Positions 1 through 8,564 of a stretch of DNA of 64,000 nucleotides are shown here, piece after piece. The notes under the pieces were generated by a model. That model did no database searches. It saw only the letters and a program-made list of their open reading frames with translations, and was not told the origin of the DNA. Every line of letters starts with the position of its first letter. Within the stretch, counting starts at the first letter, position 1. The DNA is taken from positions 310,001 through 374,000 of the forward strand of contig NZ_VFMX01000001.1 in NCBI RefSeq assembly GCF_006715285.1. Direction: 5' to 3'. The DNA is from Arthrobacter sp. SLBN-83 (GTDB lineage: Bacteria; Actinomycetota; Actinomycetes; Actinomycetales; Micrococcaceae). Position numbers and translations under genes: made by a program.

Positions 1-456
1 GGTTCTCTTGGCATCCAGATAGCGGTGGCCATGGGCGCCAGCGTCATCGCCACCGCCTCGGAGAAGAACCATGAATTCCTCCGCGCCCTCAGCGCCGAGC
101 CGGTCGCTTACGGTGACGGCCTCGCGGACCGCGTACGCGCGCTGCGCCCCGGCGGCGTGGAAGTTGTTGCCGACTTCGTGGGCGGGAACCTTGAAGCCAC
201 ACTGGCGGTCTTGGCTGAAAACGGACGCCACGCTTCCATCGCCGACAGCGACGTGGAAGAGCACGGCGGCCAGTGGATGTGGGTCACCCCCGTGGGCTCC
301 GACCTGCAGGCACTCGCCGACATGGCGGACAGCGGCAAGCTCCGCGTTGAGGTTGCCGAGGTCTTCCCCCTGGACAAAGCCGCGGATGCCTTCCGATCCA
401 ACATGGAAGGCCATACCCGGGGCAAGATCGTGGTTTCCGTCGACCAGGCATCCTGA
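1..456 (+). CDS. Zinc-type alcohol dehydrogenase/quinone oxidoreductase, C-terminal part (5' truncated by window)
   Basis: The reading frame is open from base 1, so the true start lies outside the window. The visible part covers the NAD(P)-binding Rossmann half of a medium-chain dehydrogenase: the piece GSLGIQIAVAMGA near the edge fits the nucleotide-binding turn, followed by an acidic-to-polar strand end (VIATASEKN) as in NADP-preferring members. GGVEVVADFVGG matches the conserved second strand seen in quinone oxidoreductases. The C-terminus FPLDKAADAFRSNMEGHTRGKIV is the family's closing helix and the 'GK(I/V)V' end. The substrate cannot be told. A perfect inverted repeat 16 bases downstream closes the transcript. 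Confidence 0.85.
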   Translation, partial: GSLGIQIAVAMGASVIATASEKNHEFLRALSAEPVAYGDGLADRVRALRPGGVEVVADFVGGNLEATLAVLAENGRHASIADSDVEEHGGQWMWVTPVGSDLQALADMADSGKLRVEVAEVFPLDKAADAFRSNMEGHTRGKIVVSVDQAS

Positions 457-472
457 TCCGGTAGCTGAACAA

Positions 473-504
473 CGAAGGCTCCGTCCCATGGGACGGAGCC
501 TTCG
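473..504. terminator. Bidirectional hairpin terminator
   Basis: A perfect 32-base palindrome (arms of about 14 bases around CATG) lies between two convergent genes, the dehydrogenase (+) and the propeller protein (-). It would terminate in both directions. The stem is GC-rich and flanked by TTCG rather than a long T-run. Confidence 0.7.
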
Positions 505-543
505 CCGTATAAGTCATTGCCTACGCCGTTGCCCTACGGAGCA

Positions 544-1761
544 TCAGTCCAGCACCCAAGCCTGATCCGCCCCAGCCCCGGCGGCCTTCCTCCGGCGGCG
601 CAGAACAACGACCAGGAAGGCAGCGCCGACCAGAAGCAGACCGCCTGACCCAGCTGCAACGGCCGGAAGTGCAACGTCAAAGGAGCCTTCGGCGACGACG
701 GCACTATCTGAAGCATCGGCGTCGGCTCCTACTTCCGCGTCTCCACCACCTTGCGCAACTGCCGGTGCAGGAGTGGCCTTCCCGCCGTCGAGCACTGTCA
801 GTGACTTGCTGTGCCTGTTCACCACCACCACGGACCCGTCCGCCCGCTCGGCAAGGCGCCCGGGATCGTCACCCACCGCGACGGTCTTAACTGCCGCGCC
901 GGGCCGGATTACCGAGACTGAATCGCCCAGGCCGTTGGTCACGTAGACCGTCCCGTCTGCGGCGGCCAGCACCTCCTGCGGCGCCTCGCCCACCGGAATC
1001 CGCCGCGCCACCGCGGTGCCGCCGGGCTCGATCACCGCAACGTCGTTGGTCTTGATGTTGGCCACGTAGACGGTTCCGTCCGGCGCCACGGCAATCCCGT
1101 GCGGATGGCCCTGCAATCCCACGTCCACGGTGTGCGACGGCGACGGCGCACCGGCGGGAATGACGCTAACAGTGCCGGCAAGCTCGTTGGCAGCGTATGC
1201 CGTTCCGTCATTACCCAAGGCAAACCGCACCGGATATGGCCCAGCCTGGATGGTCCGTTGCACCCACGCGTTGCCCTGCTCCACCACGGACACCGAATTC
1301 TCTTCCGGGTTGACCACATAGAGCGATCCCTCCGGACCCACCGTCAGCCAATGCGTTCCGCGGGACACCTTCAGGACCAGGGAGGCCTCGTCCGCGCCCG
1401 GGGCCACCATCCCGATCCCGGACTGCGCGCCGTCGTATTGCGCAACGTAAAGGGTCCCGTTCGGTGTCACGGCCACGGAGGTGGGAGAGGTCCCGGTCTT
1501 GATGGTGCGGGACGGCGCGGTCTCCCCCGGCTTGTAGACGCTCACGCCGCCGTCGTACCGGTAATCGCTGACATACATGATGCCGTCAGGTCCGGAAGCA
1601 ACGCCCACCGGCTCGCCTGAAACGCTGATAGTCCGGGTATCGCCGGCGGAGGCAGGGACAGCAGCTACGGCTTTGGCCAGGACGAGCGCGGCGCTGGCCA
1701 GCAGTGCCCGGCGGGCAGTCAGCAGCAGCACGGCGCGCACGTGTGACGGTGTGGATGTCAT
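544..1761 (-). CDS. Exported YVTN/NHL-type beta-propeller protein with C-terminal membrane anchor
   Basis: 405 residues. The N-terminus has a basic stretch and a hydrophobic run ending in AVPASAG, a signal peptide. Residues about 40-330 hold repeated blade signatures (GVASGPDGIMYVSD, SVAVTPNGTLYVAQ, GIAVAPDGTVYVAN, EVLAAADGTVYVTN), the roughly 40-residue spacing of YVTN/NHL/SMP-30-like propellers. After an Ala/Asp-rich linker come one transmembrane helix (about residues 368-388) and RRRRK, the layout of a wall- or membrane-anchored surface protein, although no LPXTG motif is seen. The protein is probably a surface interaction scaffold; no catalytic residues can be assigned. The start is supported by a G-rich Shine-Dalgarno (GGGGGAAA). 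Confidence 0.8.
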   Translation of the reverse strand: MTSTPSHVRAVLLLTARRALLASAALVLAKAVAAVPASAGDTRTISVSGEPVGVASGPDGIMYVSDYRYDGGVSVYKPGETAPSRTIKTGTSPTSVAVTPNGTLYVAQYDGAQSGIGMVAPGADEASLVLKVSRGTHWLTVGPEGSLYVVNPEENSVSVVEQGNAWVQRTIQAGPYPVRFALGNDGTAYAANELAGTVSVIPAGAPSPSHTVDVGLQGHPHGIAVAPDGTVYVANIKTNDVAVIEPGGTAVARRIPVGEAPQEVLAAADGTVYVTNGLGDSVSVIRPGAAVKTVAVGDDPGRLAERADGSVVVVNRHSKSLTVLDGGKATPAPAVAQGGGDAEVGADADASDSAVVAEGSFDVALPAVAAGSGGLLLVGAAFLVVVLRRRRKAAGAGADQAWVLD

Positions 1762-1936
1762 GAAATTTCCCCCAAATTGGCGCCGATCCCCCTCGGCAAT
1801 GCTCCGATCCTACCTGCGCTCCAGGCTGGACGTTCCAGTTCTCCCCTCGGTGGCGTTGGACCCTGTGGTTGCCGCTGGACTGGTTCCGGTGGCTTAGCCC
1901 CTCCATACGGTCACGGAGCTTCCGCGCCAAAGCCAA

Positions 1937-1969
1937 CGCACCGCCGTCGTAATTCACGACGGCGGTGCG
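1937..1969. terminator. Hairpin terminator
   Basis: A 14-base perfect stem (CGCACCGCCGTCGT) with a 5-base loop, just past the end of the minus-strand GYD gene. The same GCCGCCGTCGT stem core recurs in other terminators of the window. Confidence 0.65.
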
Positions 1970-1991
1970 CGGGCGAAGGCGCCTTACTCCC

Positions 1992-2312
1992 CTACTGTCC
2001 GGGGGCCCGGTATGACGGCGTCTTCTTCACGGCTTCGTCCAGGTCCTCCAACGTGAGGAGCGGCTTCAGCCGGACGTTGACGTTTCCCGTCGAGTTGATC
2101 AGCAGCGACAGCGCTGCAGCGCTTGCATCGTCCGGTGCGTCGAAGACGCCCAGGACGTCGTAGTACCCAAAGGCGTAGTAGAAACTGTCCAGCGTTCCGC
2201 CCACGGATTTCAGGGCCTCCGCCAGCGCATCCCGCCGTGCAGTGCCGCCCTCCTGCATGAGCCCCTTGATGCCTTGGCCCACGTACGTTGCTTCAAACAG
2301 ATACTTCGGCAT
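1992..2312 (-). CDS. GYD-domain protein
   Basis: 106 residues. MPKYLFEATYVGQGIKGL, SFYYAFGYYDVLGVFD and ALSLLINSTGNVNVR follow the GYD family (a small alpha/beta ferredoxin-like fold of unknown function, common in actinobacteria and rhizobia); the GYYD element stands in for the family's GxYD. The frame is open further upstream, but ATG at 2312 is chosen because the GYD domain begins there and AGGGAGG lies about 6 bases before it. It is monocistronic and followed by a hairpin at 1937-1969. No substrate or partner can be inferred. Confidence 0.8.
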   Translation of the reverse strand: MPKYLFEATYVGQGIKGLMQEGGTARRDALAEALKSVGGTLDSFYYAFGYYDVLGVFDAPDDASAAALSLLINSTGNVNVRLKPLLTLEDLDEAVKKTPSYRAPGQ

Positions 2313-2516
2313 GGTCTTTCCCTCCCTGGCAACGGGGCGGGTGGCCCCGACACCGCTGAAGCTATTCCGGCGCCTAGGGGCAGTCAATACGCCGGAATAC
2401 CCAATGTTCTCCCCCGCTGAAGCACCGCATAAAGTAGGGCACTTCTCCCCTGTCCCCCACCTGCCGTCAGGGCTAGCCTGACCCGCATCATCGTTCACTG
2501 CCGTCGAGGAGTTGTC

Positions 2517-2834
2517 ATGGCCGGGTTTGTGCAGATCATCGAATTCACGTCCTCCCGCATCAAGGAGATCGAAGAGCTGGGCCGCCCCTCACGAACCGAG
2601 GGGAGCACGGCGCCCACGTTCCGCCGCATCGTCGCCACGGCGGACCGGGACCATCCAGGGCACTACTTCACCATCGTCGACTTCGATTCCTTCGACTCCG
2701 CCATGGAGAATTCCGGCCGGCCGGAAACGTCCGAGTTCGCCGCCAAGATGGCCGCATTGTGCGACGGGCCGGTGACCTTCCACAACCTGGACGTCATGTG
2801 GGAGGACAGCGGAGACGGAACGGGCAACGGCTGA
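2517..2834 (+). CDS. Hypothetical ABM/dimeric alpha-beta barrel-like protein
   Basis: 105 residues, ATG at 2517. The alternation of strands and helices (FVQIIEFTSS, then HYFTIVDFDSFDSAMENS, then VTFHNLDVMWE) resembles antibiotic-biosynthesis-monooxygenase-like dimeric barrels, often annotated only as hypothetical in actinobacteria. It is divergent from the GYD gene, with about 200 bases of shared upstream region. No catalytic residue can be named. The function is not recognised. Confidence 0.7.
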   Translation: MAGFVQIIEFTSSRIKEIEELGRPSRTEGSTAPTFRRIVATADRDHPGHYFTIVDFDSFDSAMENSGRPETSEFAAKMAALCDGPVTFHNLDVMWEDSGDGTGNG

Positions 2835-2971
2835 GGGCAGGGCATGGCTTCCACAACTCCCGTACGTGGACAGGGTGGAGCCGGAACAGGCCTTGTTGCC
2901 GATGCCAGGAAGAAACGCACGACGGCGGCAGCGGACTCCCAGACGAAGAACGCAACCAGCTCGCGCGGCCG

Positions 2972-3205
2972 GCCCGGGAGACGATGCAGGCAGCGCCGGT
3001 TCCGCACGAGGTCGACCCCGCCGTCCGGGACGCCTACGCCGCAATGGGCGGCGGGCCGGCGGCGGGGCGGTCTTCCGCCACCTCCGAGAATCTCCCTTTC
3101 GCCAGCTTCGCCGGACAGCAGGACTCGTTCATGGACCTCGCGGGACCCGACGCCGTCGTGCAGGCCGTCCGGAACTGCTGGGTCTCGCTCCGGGACGGGA
3201 CTTAA
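2972..3205 (+). pseudogene. Remnant of a PEP/pyruvate-binding (PpsA-type) N-terminal domain
   Basis: This frame encodes RSSATSENLPFASFAGQQ, then a stretch ending in CWVSLRDGT and a stop. It aligns with the nucleotide-binding segment of the two intact PEP-utilising enzymes of the window ([19 protein letters not shown] in the gene at 4234; [19 protein letters not shown] in ppsA at 28229). Only about 75 residues survive. The upstream part has no start or ATP-grasp N-terminus, the residues just before RSSAT are lost ([10 protein letters not shown] against GGGNTAVSVRSS), and the frame stops where the domain should continue. I read it as the debris of a duplicated or replaced copy lying about 1 kb upstream of the intact paralogue. 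Confidence 0.75.
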
Positions 3206-3550
3206 GCCCTGTTTCGACCGGAAGGTCCGGTCCTAAACTTAAAGCGCCTGCAGGTAACCATCAGATGACGCCGGGTTGTTCAGGACATGCGAATGTCCGA
3301 GCCTTCTCTTAGCGAGATCGCGAAGGTACCTGCAGGTTTTGTGTGTGCAACCCACACGGCCGCCCCATCAGTATTGCTGGTGGGGCTTCCCCTGTTTGTG
3401 CCACCCACTGTTGCAGGCAGCCAAGGCCGTTCGGCCCTAGCAAGGGACCGGGGCCGGGACCGACGCTGGAACAGGTAGGCGTCGGGGCTTTCGCCCGCGT
3501 GCCCGGCGCTGATCCGCTTTCTTGAGCGCGGGCTCAAAGGACTTCCGATC
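3206..3550. other. 345-base non-coding stretch upstream of the DUF998/PEP-utilising operon
   Basis: No convincing gene on either strand. It holds a hairpin at 3362-3386, two copies of the SbfI-like palindrome CCTGCAGGT (3248-3256, 3331-3339) 83 bases apart, and the interrupted repeat GTGTG...CACAC at about 3342-3357. It could be a long leader of the operon that starts at 3551 or debris left by the gene decay at 2972-3205. I see no match to the published rifamycin-associated element that sometimes precedes rifampin-inactivating genes. Confidence 0.4.
3362..3386 (+). terminator. Hairpin, possible terminator or leader element
   Basis: GCCCCATCAG and CTGGTGGGGC pair over 10 bases (one G-U) around TATTG, followed by TTCCCC. 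No T-run, so the terminator reading is weak. Confidence 0.35.
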
Positions 3551-4237
3551 ATGTCTGTTGCCGGAGGACGGCTCCCCCGCCGCCGTCGGGCGCCGGCGCT
3601 CGAAGGCCAGCACAGCGACGCTCTGCTAACCGGCCTCCTCGCCGCCGGGCCGCTGTCCTCGTTGCTCTACGTGGTGTTCACCGACGGCATCGCGGCATCC
3701 CAGTGGGCCGGGTACCGCCGCACCGAACAGATGGTGAGCGAACTCTTTGCCGTCGGCTCCCCCGGCTACAGCGTCACGGCCCCGTTCACCTGGCTCTACA
3801 CGGTGGTGTTCACGGCCTTCGGCGTGGGCGCCTGGCTTTCGGTCCGCGGCAGCCGAGCCCTCCGCATCGGCGCCGGACTGCTCATCGCCTACGGGCTGTG
3901 GAACATCATGGGCGCCATCTTCCCGCTCCGGATCGGCGACGACTCCTCCATCCCCATGCACATCGTGGTCACCAACATCCAGCTCGCCCTCATGGTCGCC
4001 GCCATGTGCTTCGTCGCGGCAGGGTTCCACAGCGGGATGCGCGTCTACTCCATCGTCTCGCTCGCCGCCTCCGCGCTCCTGGGCATCATCGCGTTCATGG
4101 CAGCCCCGGGACCGAACCTGGTACTCGGCATCAGCGAGCGCATCAGCATCGGGGCATTCCTTCTGTGGGTGGCAATCCTCGCGTTCGTGCTGTGGAAGCG
4201 GACGACGGCGGCGGGCGGCAAGGCGGGAGCGTCATGA
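3551..4237 (+). CDS. DUF998 family integral membrane protein
   Basis: 228 residues with about six hydrophobic helices: a pair near residues 25-60, HTPF-like FTWLYTVVFTAFGVGAWL, GAGLLIAYGLWNIMGAIFPL, IQLALMVAAMCFVAAGF, VSLAASALLGIIAFM and IGAFLLWVAILAFVLW. The pattern and the mid-protein 'FP(L/M)R' and 'H..V' segments fit DUF998. AAAGGA lies 8 bases before ATG 3551. The stop overlaps the start of the next gene (ATGA, 4234-4237), so the two proteins are translationally coupled. Function unknown; coupling suggests that it supports or transports a substrate of the downstream phosphotransferase. Confidence 0.8.
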   Translation: MSVAGGRLPRRRRAPALEGQHSDALLTGLLAAGPLSSLLYVVFTDGIAASQWAGYRRTEQMVSELFAVGSPGYSVTAPFTWLYTVVFTAFGVGAWLSVRGSRALRIGAGLLIAYGLWNIMGAIFPLRIGDDSSIPMHIVVTNIQLALMVAAMCFVAAGFHSGMRVYSIVSLAASALLGIIAFMAAPGPNLVLGISERISIGAFLLWVAILAFVLWKRTTAAGGKAGAS

Positions 4238-6867
4238 CATACGTCAACGGCTTAGGCGACGTGCGGCGCGGCGACATCGCCACCGCCGGCGGCAAGGCCG
4301 TGGGGCTCAGCGGCCTCATCCAGGCCGGGCTTCCGGTCCCGCCGGGGTTCGTCCTCACCACGGACGCGTACGCCGAATTCGTCACGGAAAACAACCTCGA
4401 CTCAGCCATCCAGGAGTTGGCCGCTCTCCCGTCCGACGCATCACCGGAGGACTATGAGCACGCCTCCGCACTGATCCGGACCCTGTTTACCAAAGGCGTC
4501 ATGCCCCCGGCCATCGAAGCCGAACTGAAGGACGCCTACCAACTCCTCGGCGGTGGAAACACGGCGGTGTCCGTCCGCTCCTCCGCCACCGCCGAGGACC
4601 TCGCCTCCGCCAGCTTCGCCGGCCAGCAGGAAACCTTCCTGAACGTCCGCGGCCTCAAAGCGCTAAGCACAGCCGTCATCAACTGCTGGGCCTCGCTCTG
4701 GACGGCCCGCGCCATGTCCTACCGCGCCCGGGAAGGCGTGCTGCCGGACCAGGTGCGCCTCGCCGTCGTGGTCCAGCAAATGGTGGAGGCCCAGGCAGCC
4801 GGGGTGATGTTCACCGCCAACCCCGCCAACGGCCGGCGCGACCAGACGGTGATCAGCGCAGCCTGGGGCCTGGGTGAGGCCGTGGTCAGCGGGGCGGTCA
4901 CCACCGACGACCTGACCGTGGACGCCGCCACCGGGAAGGTCCTCACCCGGCAGACGGCCGACAAGGAACTCATGACCGTTCTGACGGAAAACGGAACGTC
5001 GGAGCAAAAGGTGGCGGAAGCCCGCCGTCGTGCGCCTGTCCTGGATGACCAGGCAGCTACCGAGCTTGCCGGCTACGGGCAAAGGATCGCCGACCACTTC
5101 GGCGCGCCGCAGGACATCGAATGGGCGCGCGCCGACGGCCAGTTCTTCCTCCTCCAGTCCCGGCCCATCACCGCGCTCCCCGAACCCGCCGCGGACGTCC
5201 CCACCGAATGGCCCGTCCCCTACCCCAAGGGCCTTTACTTCCGGGCGAGCATCGTGGAGCAGATGCCGGAGCCGCTCTCCCCGCTCTTCGCCGACCTCGT
5301 CGACGGCTCGGTGTCCCGCTCCATCTCCGCCCTGATGAACGACGCGCTGGGCCAGCACTCCCTGCGCGAGGGCGACGTCCGCTTCCCCACCGTCAACGGC
5401 TATGCCTATTACTACTACCGCACCTGGCCCATGCTGCGGATGACGGCCCGGACGGTCCCTGCGATGCGCGCGCTGTTCGGCGGCGAGGCGCACATGGGCA
5501 TCAACGGCTGGCGCGACTACTCGCATCCACGCTACGAACGGATCATCAAGGACTGGTCCGTGAAACCGCCGGCGGAGCTTCCGGGCGAGCGGTTGCTGGC
5601 AGGCGTGCAGGCCCTCCTGGACGCGGGAACCGTCTACTACACTGCGGTTCAGTCCGTCATCCCGATGGCCGACATGAGCGAACTCGCCTTCCGCGGCTTC
5701 TACAGAACCGTCCGGCGGGAGGGCGATCCCCCAGCCCAGGAGTTCCTGTTGGGCTTCGACAGCGAACCCATCCGCGCGGAAAAGTCGCTGTACGACCTGG
5801 CCGGGTGGGCGCGCAGCGATCCCTCGCTGGTGAAGGCTTTGCTGGAAAGTACGACGGCGGAACTCGCCGGGTGCCTGCGCACAGGTTCCGCGCCGGCCGG
5901 GGTGGACGGCGCCATCTGGCAGGAATGGCGGTTCACCTTCCAGGAGCATCTGGCCCGTTACGGGCACGCGGTCTACAACCTGGACTTCGCCAGCCCCGTG
6001 CCCGCCGACGACCCGACCGCGCAGCTGGAGACGGTGAAGTTCTACCTCCGCGGGCAGGGCACCGACCCGCACGAGCGGCAGCGGCTGCTGACCGAGCGGC
6101 GGGAGTCGCTGACCCGTGAAGTGGCCGGCCGGCTGGGTCCCCGACGGCGGGCACTATTCTTCCGTCTGCTGAAGTGGGCGCAGGAGACGGCGCCGGCCCG
6201 CGAAGACGCGCTGACCGACGTCGGACTCGCCTGGCCCTTGCTGCGGCGGATGCTGCTGGAACTGGGGCGCCGGCTGGTCTCCTCTTCTGTTATCGCTGCG
6301 GCGGACGACGTGTTCTGGTTGCGGTTCGCAGAGCTGCAGAGCGCGGTGGAGTTCGGGCTGGCGGAACCGGAAGCCGGCGTGGCCCTCGCCGGAGCGTCCC
6401 GTCCCGTCCGGGCCGCCGCCGTCGAGGAACGCCGGATGCTGTGGCGGGGTCAGGCAAAGGCCGCGGCTCCGCAGATGCTGCCGCAGAAGGCTTGGATGGA
6501 AAAGGCGTTCGGTTCGATGATGCCGGGAGGCCCGCAGCAGCAGGCCGGGGACGTGATCAAGGGGACGGGCGCGAGCGCCGGCCGGGTGACCGCGCCGGCC
6601 CGGGTCCTGCGGGGTCCGGAGGACTTCGGCCGGATGCAGCCCGGCGAGGTACTGGTGGCCCGCATGACCACTCCCGCGTGGACACCGTTGTTCGCCATGG
6701 CGTCCGCGGTGGTGACGGATGTGGGCGGACCGCTGAGTCACAGCTCCATCGTGGCCCGCGAGTATGGCATTCCCGCAGTCCTGGGAACGGGAGTGGCGAC
6801 GCAACGGCTGGCCGACGCCCCGAAGGTGACCGTGGACGGCGATGCAGGGACGGTCACTGTCGTCTGA
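4234..6867 (+). CDS. PEP-synthase-like dikinase with rifampin-phosphotransferase architecture
   Basis: 877 residues. The N-terminal PEP/pyruvate-binding ATP-grasp domain carries [29 protein letters not shown] and the closing IEWARADGQFFLLQSRPI (about residue 310). A roughly 430-residue middle region unlike PpsA follows, then the C-terminal swivelling phosphohistidine domain GGPLSHSSIVAREYGIPAV, with His836 as the predicted phosphate carrier. The PpsA TIM barrel is absent. This order (ATP domain, variable substrate domain, mobile His domain, about 870 residues) is that of rifampin phosphotransferase and related antibiotic or prodigiosin-type enzymes, which use ATP to phosphorylate or condense a bulky substrate. 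The substrate is not proven. The frame runs further upstream; ATG 4234 is chosen for the domain start and its overlap with DUF998. Confidence 0.8.
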   Translation: MTYVNGLGDVRRGDIATAGGKAVGLSGLIQAGLPVPPGFVLTTDAYAEFVTENNLDSAIQELAALPSDASPEDYEHASALIRTLFTKGVMPPAIEAELKDAYQLLGGGNTAVSVRSSATAEDLASASFAGQQETFLNVRGLKALSTAVINCWASLWTARAMSYRAREGVLPDQVRLAVVVQQMVEAQAAGVMFTANPANGRRDQTVISAAWGLGEAVVSGAVTTDDLTVDAATGKVLTRQTADKELMTVLTENGTSEQKVAEARRRAPVLDDQAATELAGYGQRIADHFGAPQDIEWARADGQFFLLQSRPITALPEPAADVPTEWPVPYPKGLYFRASIVEQMPEPLSPLFADLVDGSVSRSISALMNDALGQHSLREGDVRFPTVNGYAYYYYRTWPMLRMTARTVPAMRALFGGEAHMGINGWRDYSHPRYERIIKDWSVKPPAELPGERLLAGVQALLDAGTVYYTAVQSVIPMADMSELAFRGFYRTVRREGDPPAQEFLLGFDSEPIRAEKSLYDLAGWARSDPSLVKALLESTTAELAGCLRTGSAPAGVDGAIWQEWRFTFQEHLARYGHAVYNLDFASPVPADDPTAQLETVKFYLRGQGTDPHERQRLLTERRESLTREVAGRLGPRRRALFFRLLKWAQETAPAREDALTDVGLAWPLLRRMLLELGRRLVSSSVIAAADDVFWLRFAELQSAVEFGLAEPEAGVALAGASRPVRAAAVEERRMLWRGQAKAAAPQMLPQKAWMEKAFGSMMPGGPQQQAGDVIKGTGASAGRVTAPARVLRGPEDFGRMQPGEVLVARMTTPAWTPLFAMASAVVTDVGGPLSHSSIVAREYGIPAVLGTGVATQRLADAPKVTVDGDAGTVTVV

Positions 6868-6919
6868 TGTCCCCTCGCTTGACGTCCCGGCCGAAGGACT
6901 TTGAGGGCAGAATATTCGG

Positions 6920-7516
6920 GTGAACAAGAACCGGCTCGAAGCCTTCAGCGACGGCGTACTGGCGATCATCATCACCATCATGGTGCTGGAACTGCACACG
7001 CCGGAGGAACCCACGTGGGCCGGCGTCGCCGCCATCCTGCCCACGCTTTTCACCTACCTCCTGAGCTTCGTGTACGTGGGGATCTACTGGAACAACCACC
7101 ACCACATGATCCACCTCGCCAGCCGGGTAAACGGCGCCATCCTCTGGGCCAACCTGCACCTGCTGTTCTGGCTGTCGCTGTTCCCGTTCACCACGCGGTG
7201 GATGGATGAGTCCGGCTTCCTCCAGGTGCCCGTGCTGCTGTACGGGATCAACTTGCTGTGCGCCGCGATCGCCTACTTCATCCTGGAACGGCGGCTGATC
7301 GCGGTGCAGGGCAGGGACGGCGCCCTCGCCCGGGCAGTCGGGAAAGACTGGAAGGGCAAGGCCTCACCGCTGATCTACCTCACCGGAATCGCCCTTACCT
7401 TCGTCCAGCCGCTGCTGGGAGTCGCAGCCTTCACCGTCGTGGCGCTCATCTGGCTGGTACCGGACCGGCGGGTGGAACAATTCGTCGTCAGGGCCCACGA
7501 GGAGACCGCCGGCTAG
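6920..7516 (+). CDS. TMEM175-family (DUF1211) potassium channel-like membrane protein
   Basis: 198 residues, GTG start. RLEAFSDGVLAIIITIMVLEL is the diagnostic first helix of TMEM175/DUF1211 with the FSDG signature at residues 9-12; six helices follow (for example YLLSFVYVGIYWNNHH, LLFWLSLFPFTTRWM, VLLYGINLLCAAIAYFIL). Bacterial members form tetrameric K+-permeable channels lacking the classical selectivity filter. It lies 52 bases after the PEP-utilising gene on the same strand and may be co-transcribed, but with its own ribosome site (GAGGGC). Confidence 0.85.
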   Translation: MNKNRLEAFSDGVLAIIITIMVLELHTPEEPTWAGVAAILPTLFTYLLSFVYVGIYWNNHHHMIHLASRVNGAILWANLHLLFWLSLFPFTTRWMDESGFLQVPVLLYGINLLCAAIAYFILERRLIAVQGRDGALARAVGKDWKGKASPLIYLTGIALTFVQPLLGVAAFTVVALIWLVPDRRVEQFVVRAHEETAG

Positions 7517-7544
7517 GGTTCCAACAACGGGAGGTCTAGAGATT

Positions 7545-7841
7545 TCAGATTCCGGCGTTGGGCGTGAAGTAGTTGTGCACGTCGCAGTAGGTCATCTTTG
7601 GTGGCGCGGCGAATCCCAGTTCCATACTCAGCGGCCCCATCGTGTCCCGGGCGAATGCATCGAACTGCTCACGGCTTTCCCATACATCTGTCACCTGGAA
7701 GCCGTTATCGGTTGCTGTGGCCCAGTGGGAAATGGATCCCTCCGGTCCAGGGCCTCCCGGGGTTAGCCCCATTCTCTTATTGATCTCGTCATATTGTTCG
7801 AGCGTTGAACCATCGAACTCCATGATTATTGCTACCGCCAT
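7545..7841 (-). CDS. Small dimeric alpha-beta barrel-like protein
   Basis: 98 residues. AIIMEFDGSTLEQYDEINKRMG at the N-terminus, GSISHWATATDNGFQVTDVW and SREQFDAFARDTMGP are typical of small stress-responsive or ABM-like barrels often annotated as hypothetical. AAGGGGAG stands 6 bases before ATG. It is convergent with the TMEM175 gene (28-base gap) and upstream of nothing on its strand. Function unknown. Confidence 0.75.
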   Translation of the reverse strand: MAVAIIMEFDGSTLEQYDEINKRMGLTPGGPGPEGSISHWATATDNGFQVTDVWESREQFDAFARDTMGPLSMELGFAAPPKMTYCDVHNYFTPNAGI

Positions 7842-7960
7842 GATCGCTCCCCTTGTTCATAGGTGTCCGATTCCCGCGAAGAAAGATCCGGTCGGCGCGC
7901 GCGTGCGGCCGAGCGGGAATGGCCCCTGCATTGCCCCTTCATGGGCAAACCGATGGGCAT

Positions 7961-8353
7961 TCAGGACCAGAAATCAGAAACCAAGGTGGTTTCCTGCTGC
8001 ATTTCCGTGCCCTCAGTGACTTTGCCGTCCACAATGCTGAACACGATGACCTGCCGTTGGTCCATAGTCTTGCCGTCGCGCTCCGCGTGCGAAAACTGGA
8101 CGCCAACCGTGTACCTGTCGCCTGCGGCTACGTCCTCCACCGTGACCTTCATCGAACCGTTGGACCGTGTAAAAAGTTCGCCGAAGTAGGCAAGAATCGC
8201 CTCCCGGCCCTTCTTGTCACCGGACAACGGACCTGTGCCGCCCACATGCCAGACCGCATCTTCAGCAAACAGATCACTGAGCGTATTCATGTCGCCTGCA
8301 CTGAACGCTTCATAGCCCCGCCGAACCAGTGCGGCGTCTTCCTGTGCTCCCAT
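7961..8353 (-). CDS. SnoaL-like/NTF2-fold protein
   Basis: 130 residues. EDAALVRRGYEAFSAGDMNTLSDLFAEDAVWHVGG, GREAILAYFGELF and VFSIVDGKVTE match ketosteroid-isomerase-like SnoaL proteins (small cone-shaped alpha+beta barrels that bind hydrophobic ligands). The open frame extends upstream, but ATG 8353 begins at the family's N-terminus and has GAGGTG 8 bases before it. The ligand is unknown. It lies between the ABM-like gene and a divergent NTF2-fold pseudogene. Confidence 0.85.
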   Translation of the reverse strand: MGAQEDAALVRRGYEAFSAGDMNTLSDLFAEDAVWHVGGTGPLSGDKKGREAILAYFGELFTRSNGSMKVTVEDVAAGDRYTVGVQFSHAERDGKTMDQRQVIVFSIVDGKVTEGTEMQQETTLVSDFWS

Positions 8354-8564
8354 TTCGGGCACCTCAATCCTCCTCGCGGATGCTTGCGAGGAAACAGTAG
8401 GCCCGGGCTGGGGACCAGTCGAGGGGGTGCAGCCCCCGACGTTACCCCCACTTTTTGGTCGGGCCTTACCTAGCAGCGGGAGCGGGGTTTCTCGAACTGA
8501 AAGCCCGCGCGCGTAGGGACTTTTCGCCCTTTGCGGGCCCACACCACGCGGGTAGCTTGACGCC

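Noticed and set aside
3206..3550. Rifamycin-associated element before the RPH-like gene
   Set aside because: Only GGGGCTT is found by eye at the hairpin; the remaining part of the known 19-base element is absent.
4663..6072. 469-codon open frame opposite the PEP-utilising enzyme
   Set aside because: Antisense shadow with His/Gly/Val-rich composition and no motif.
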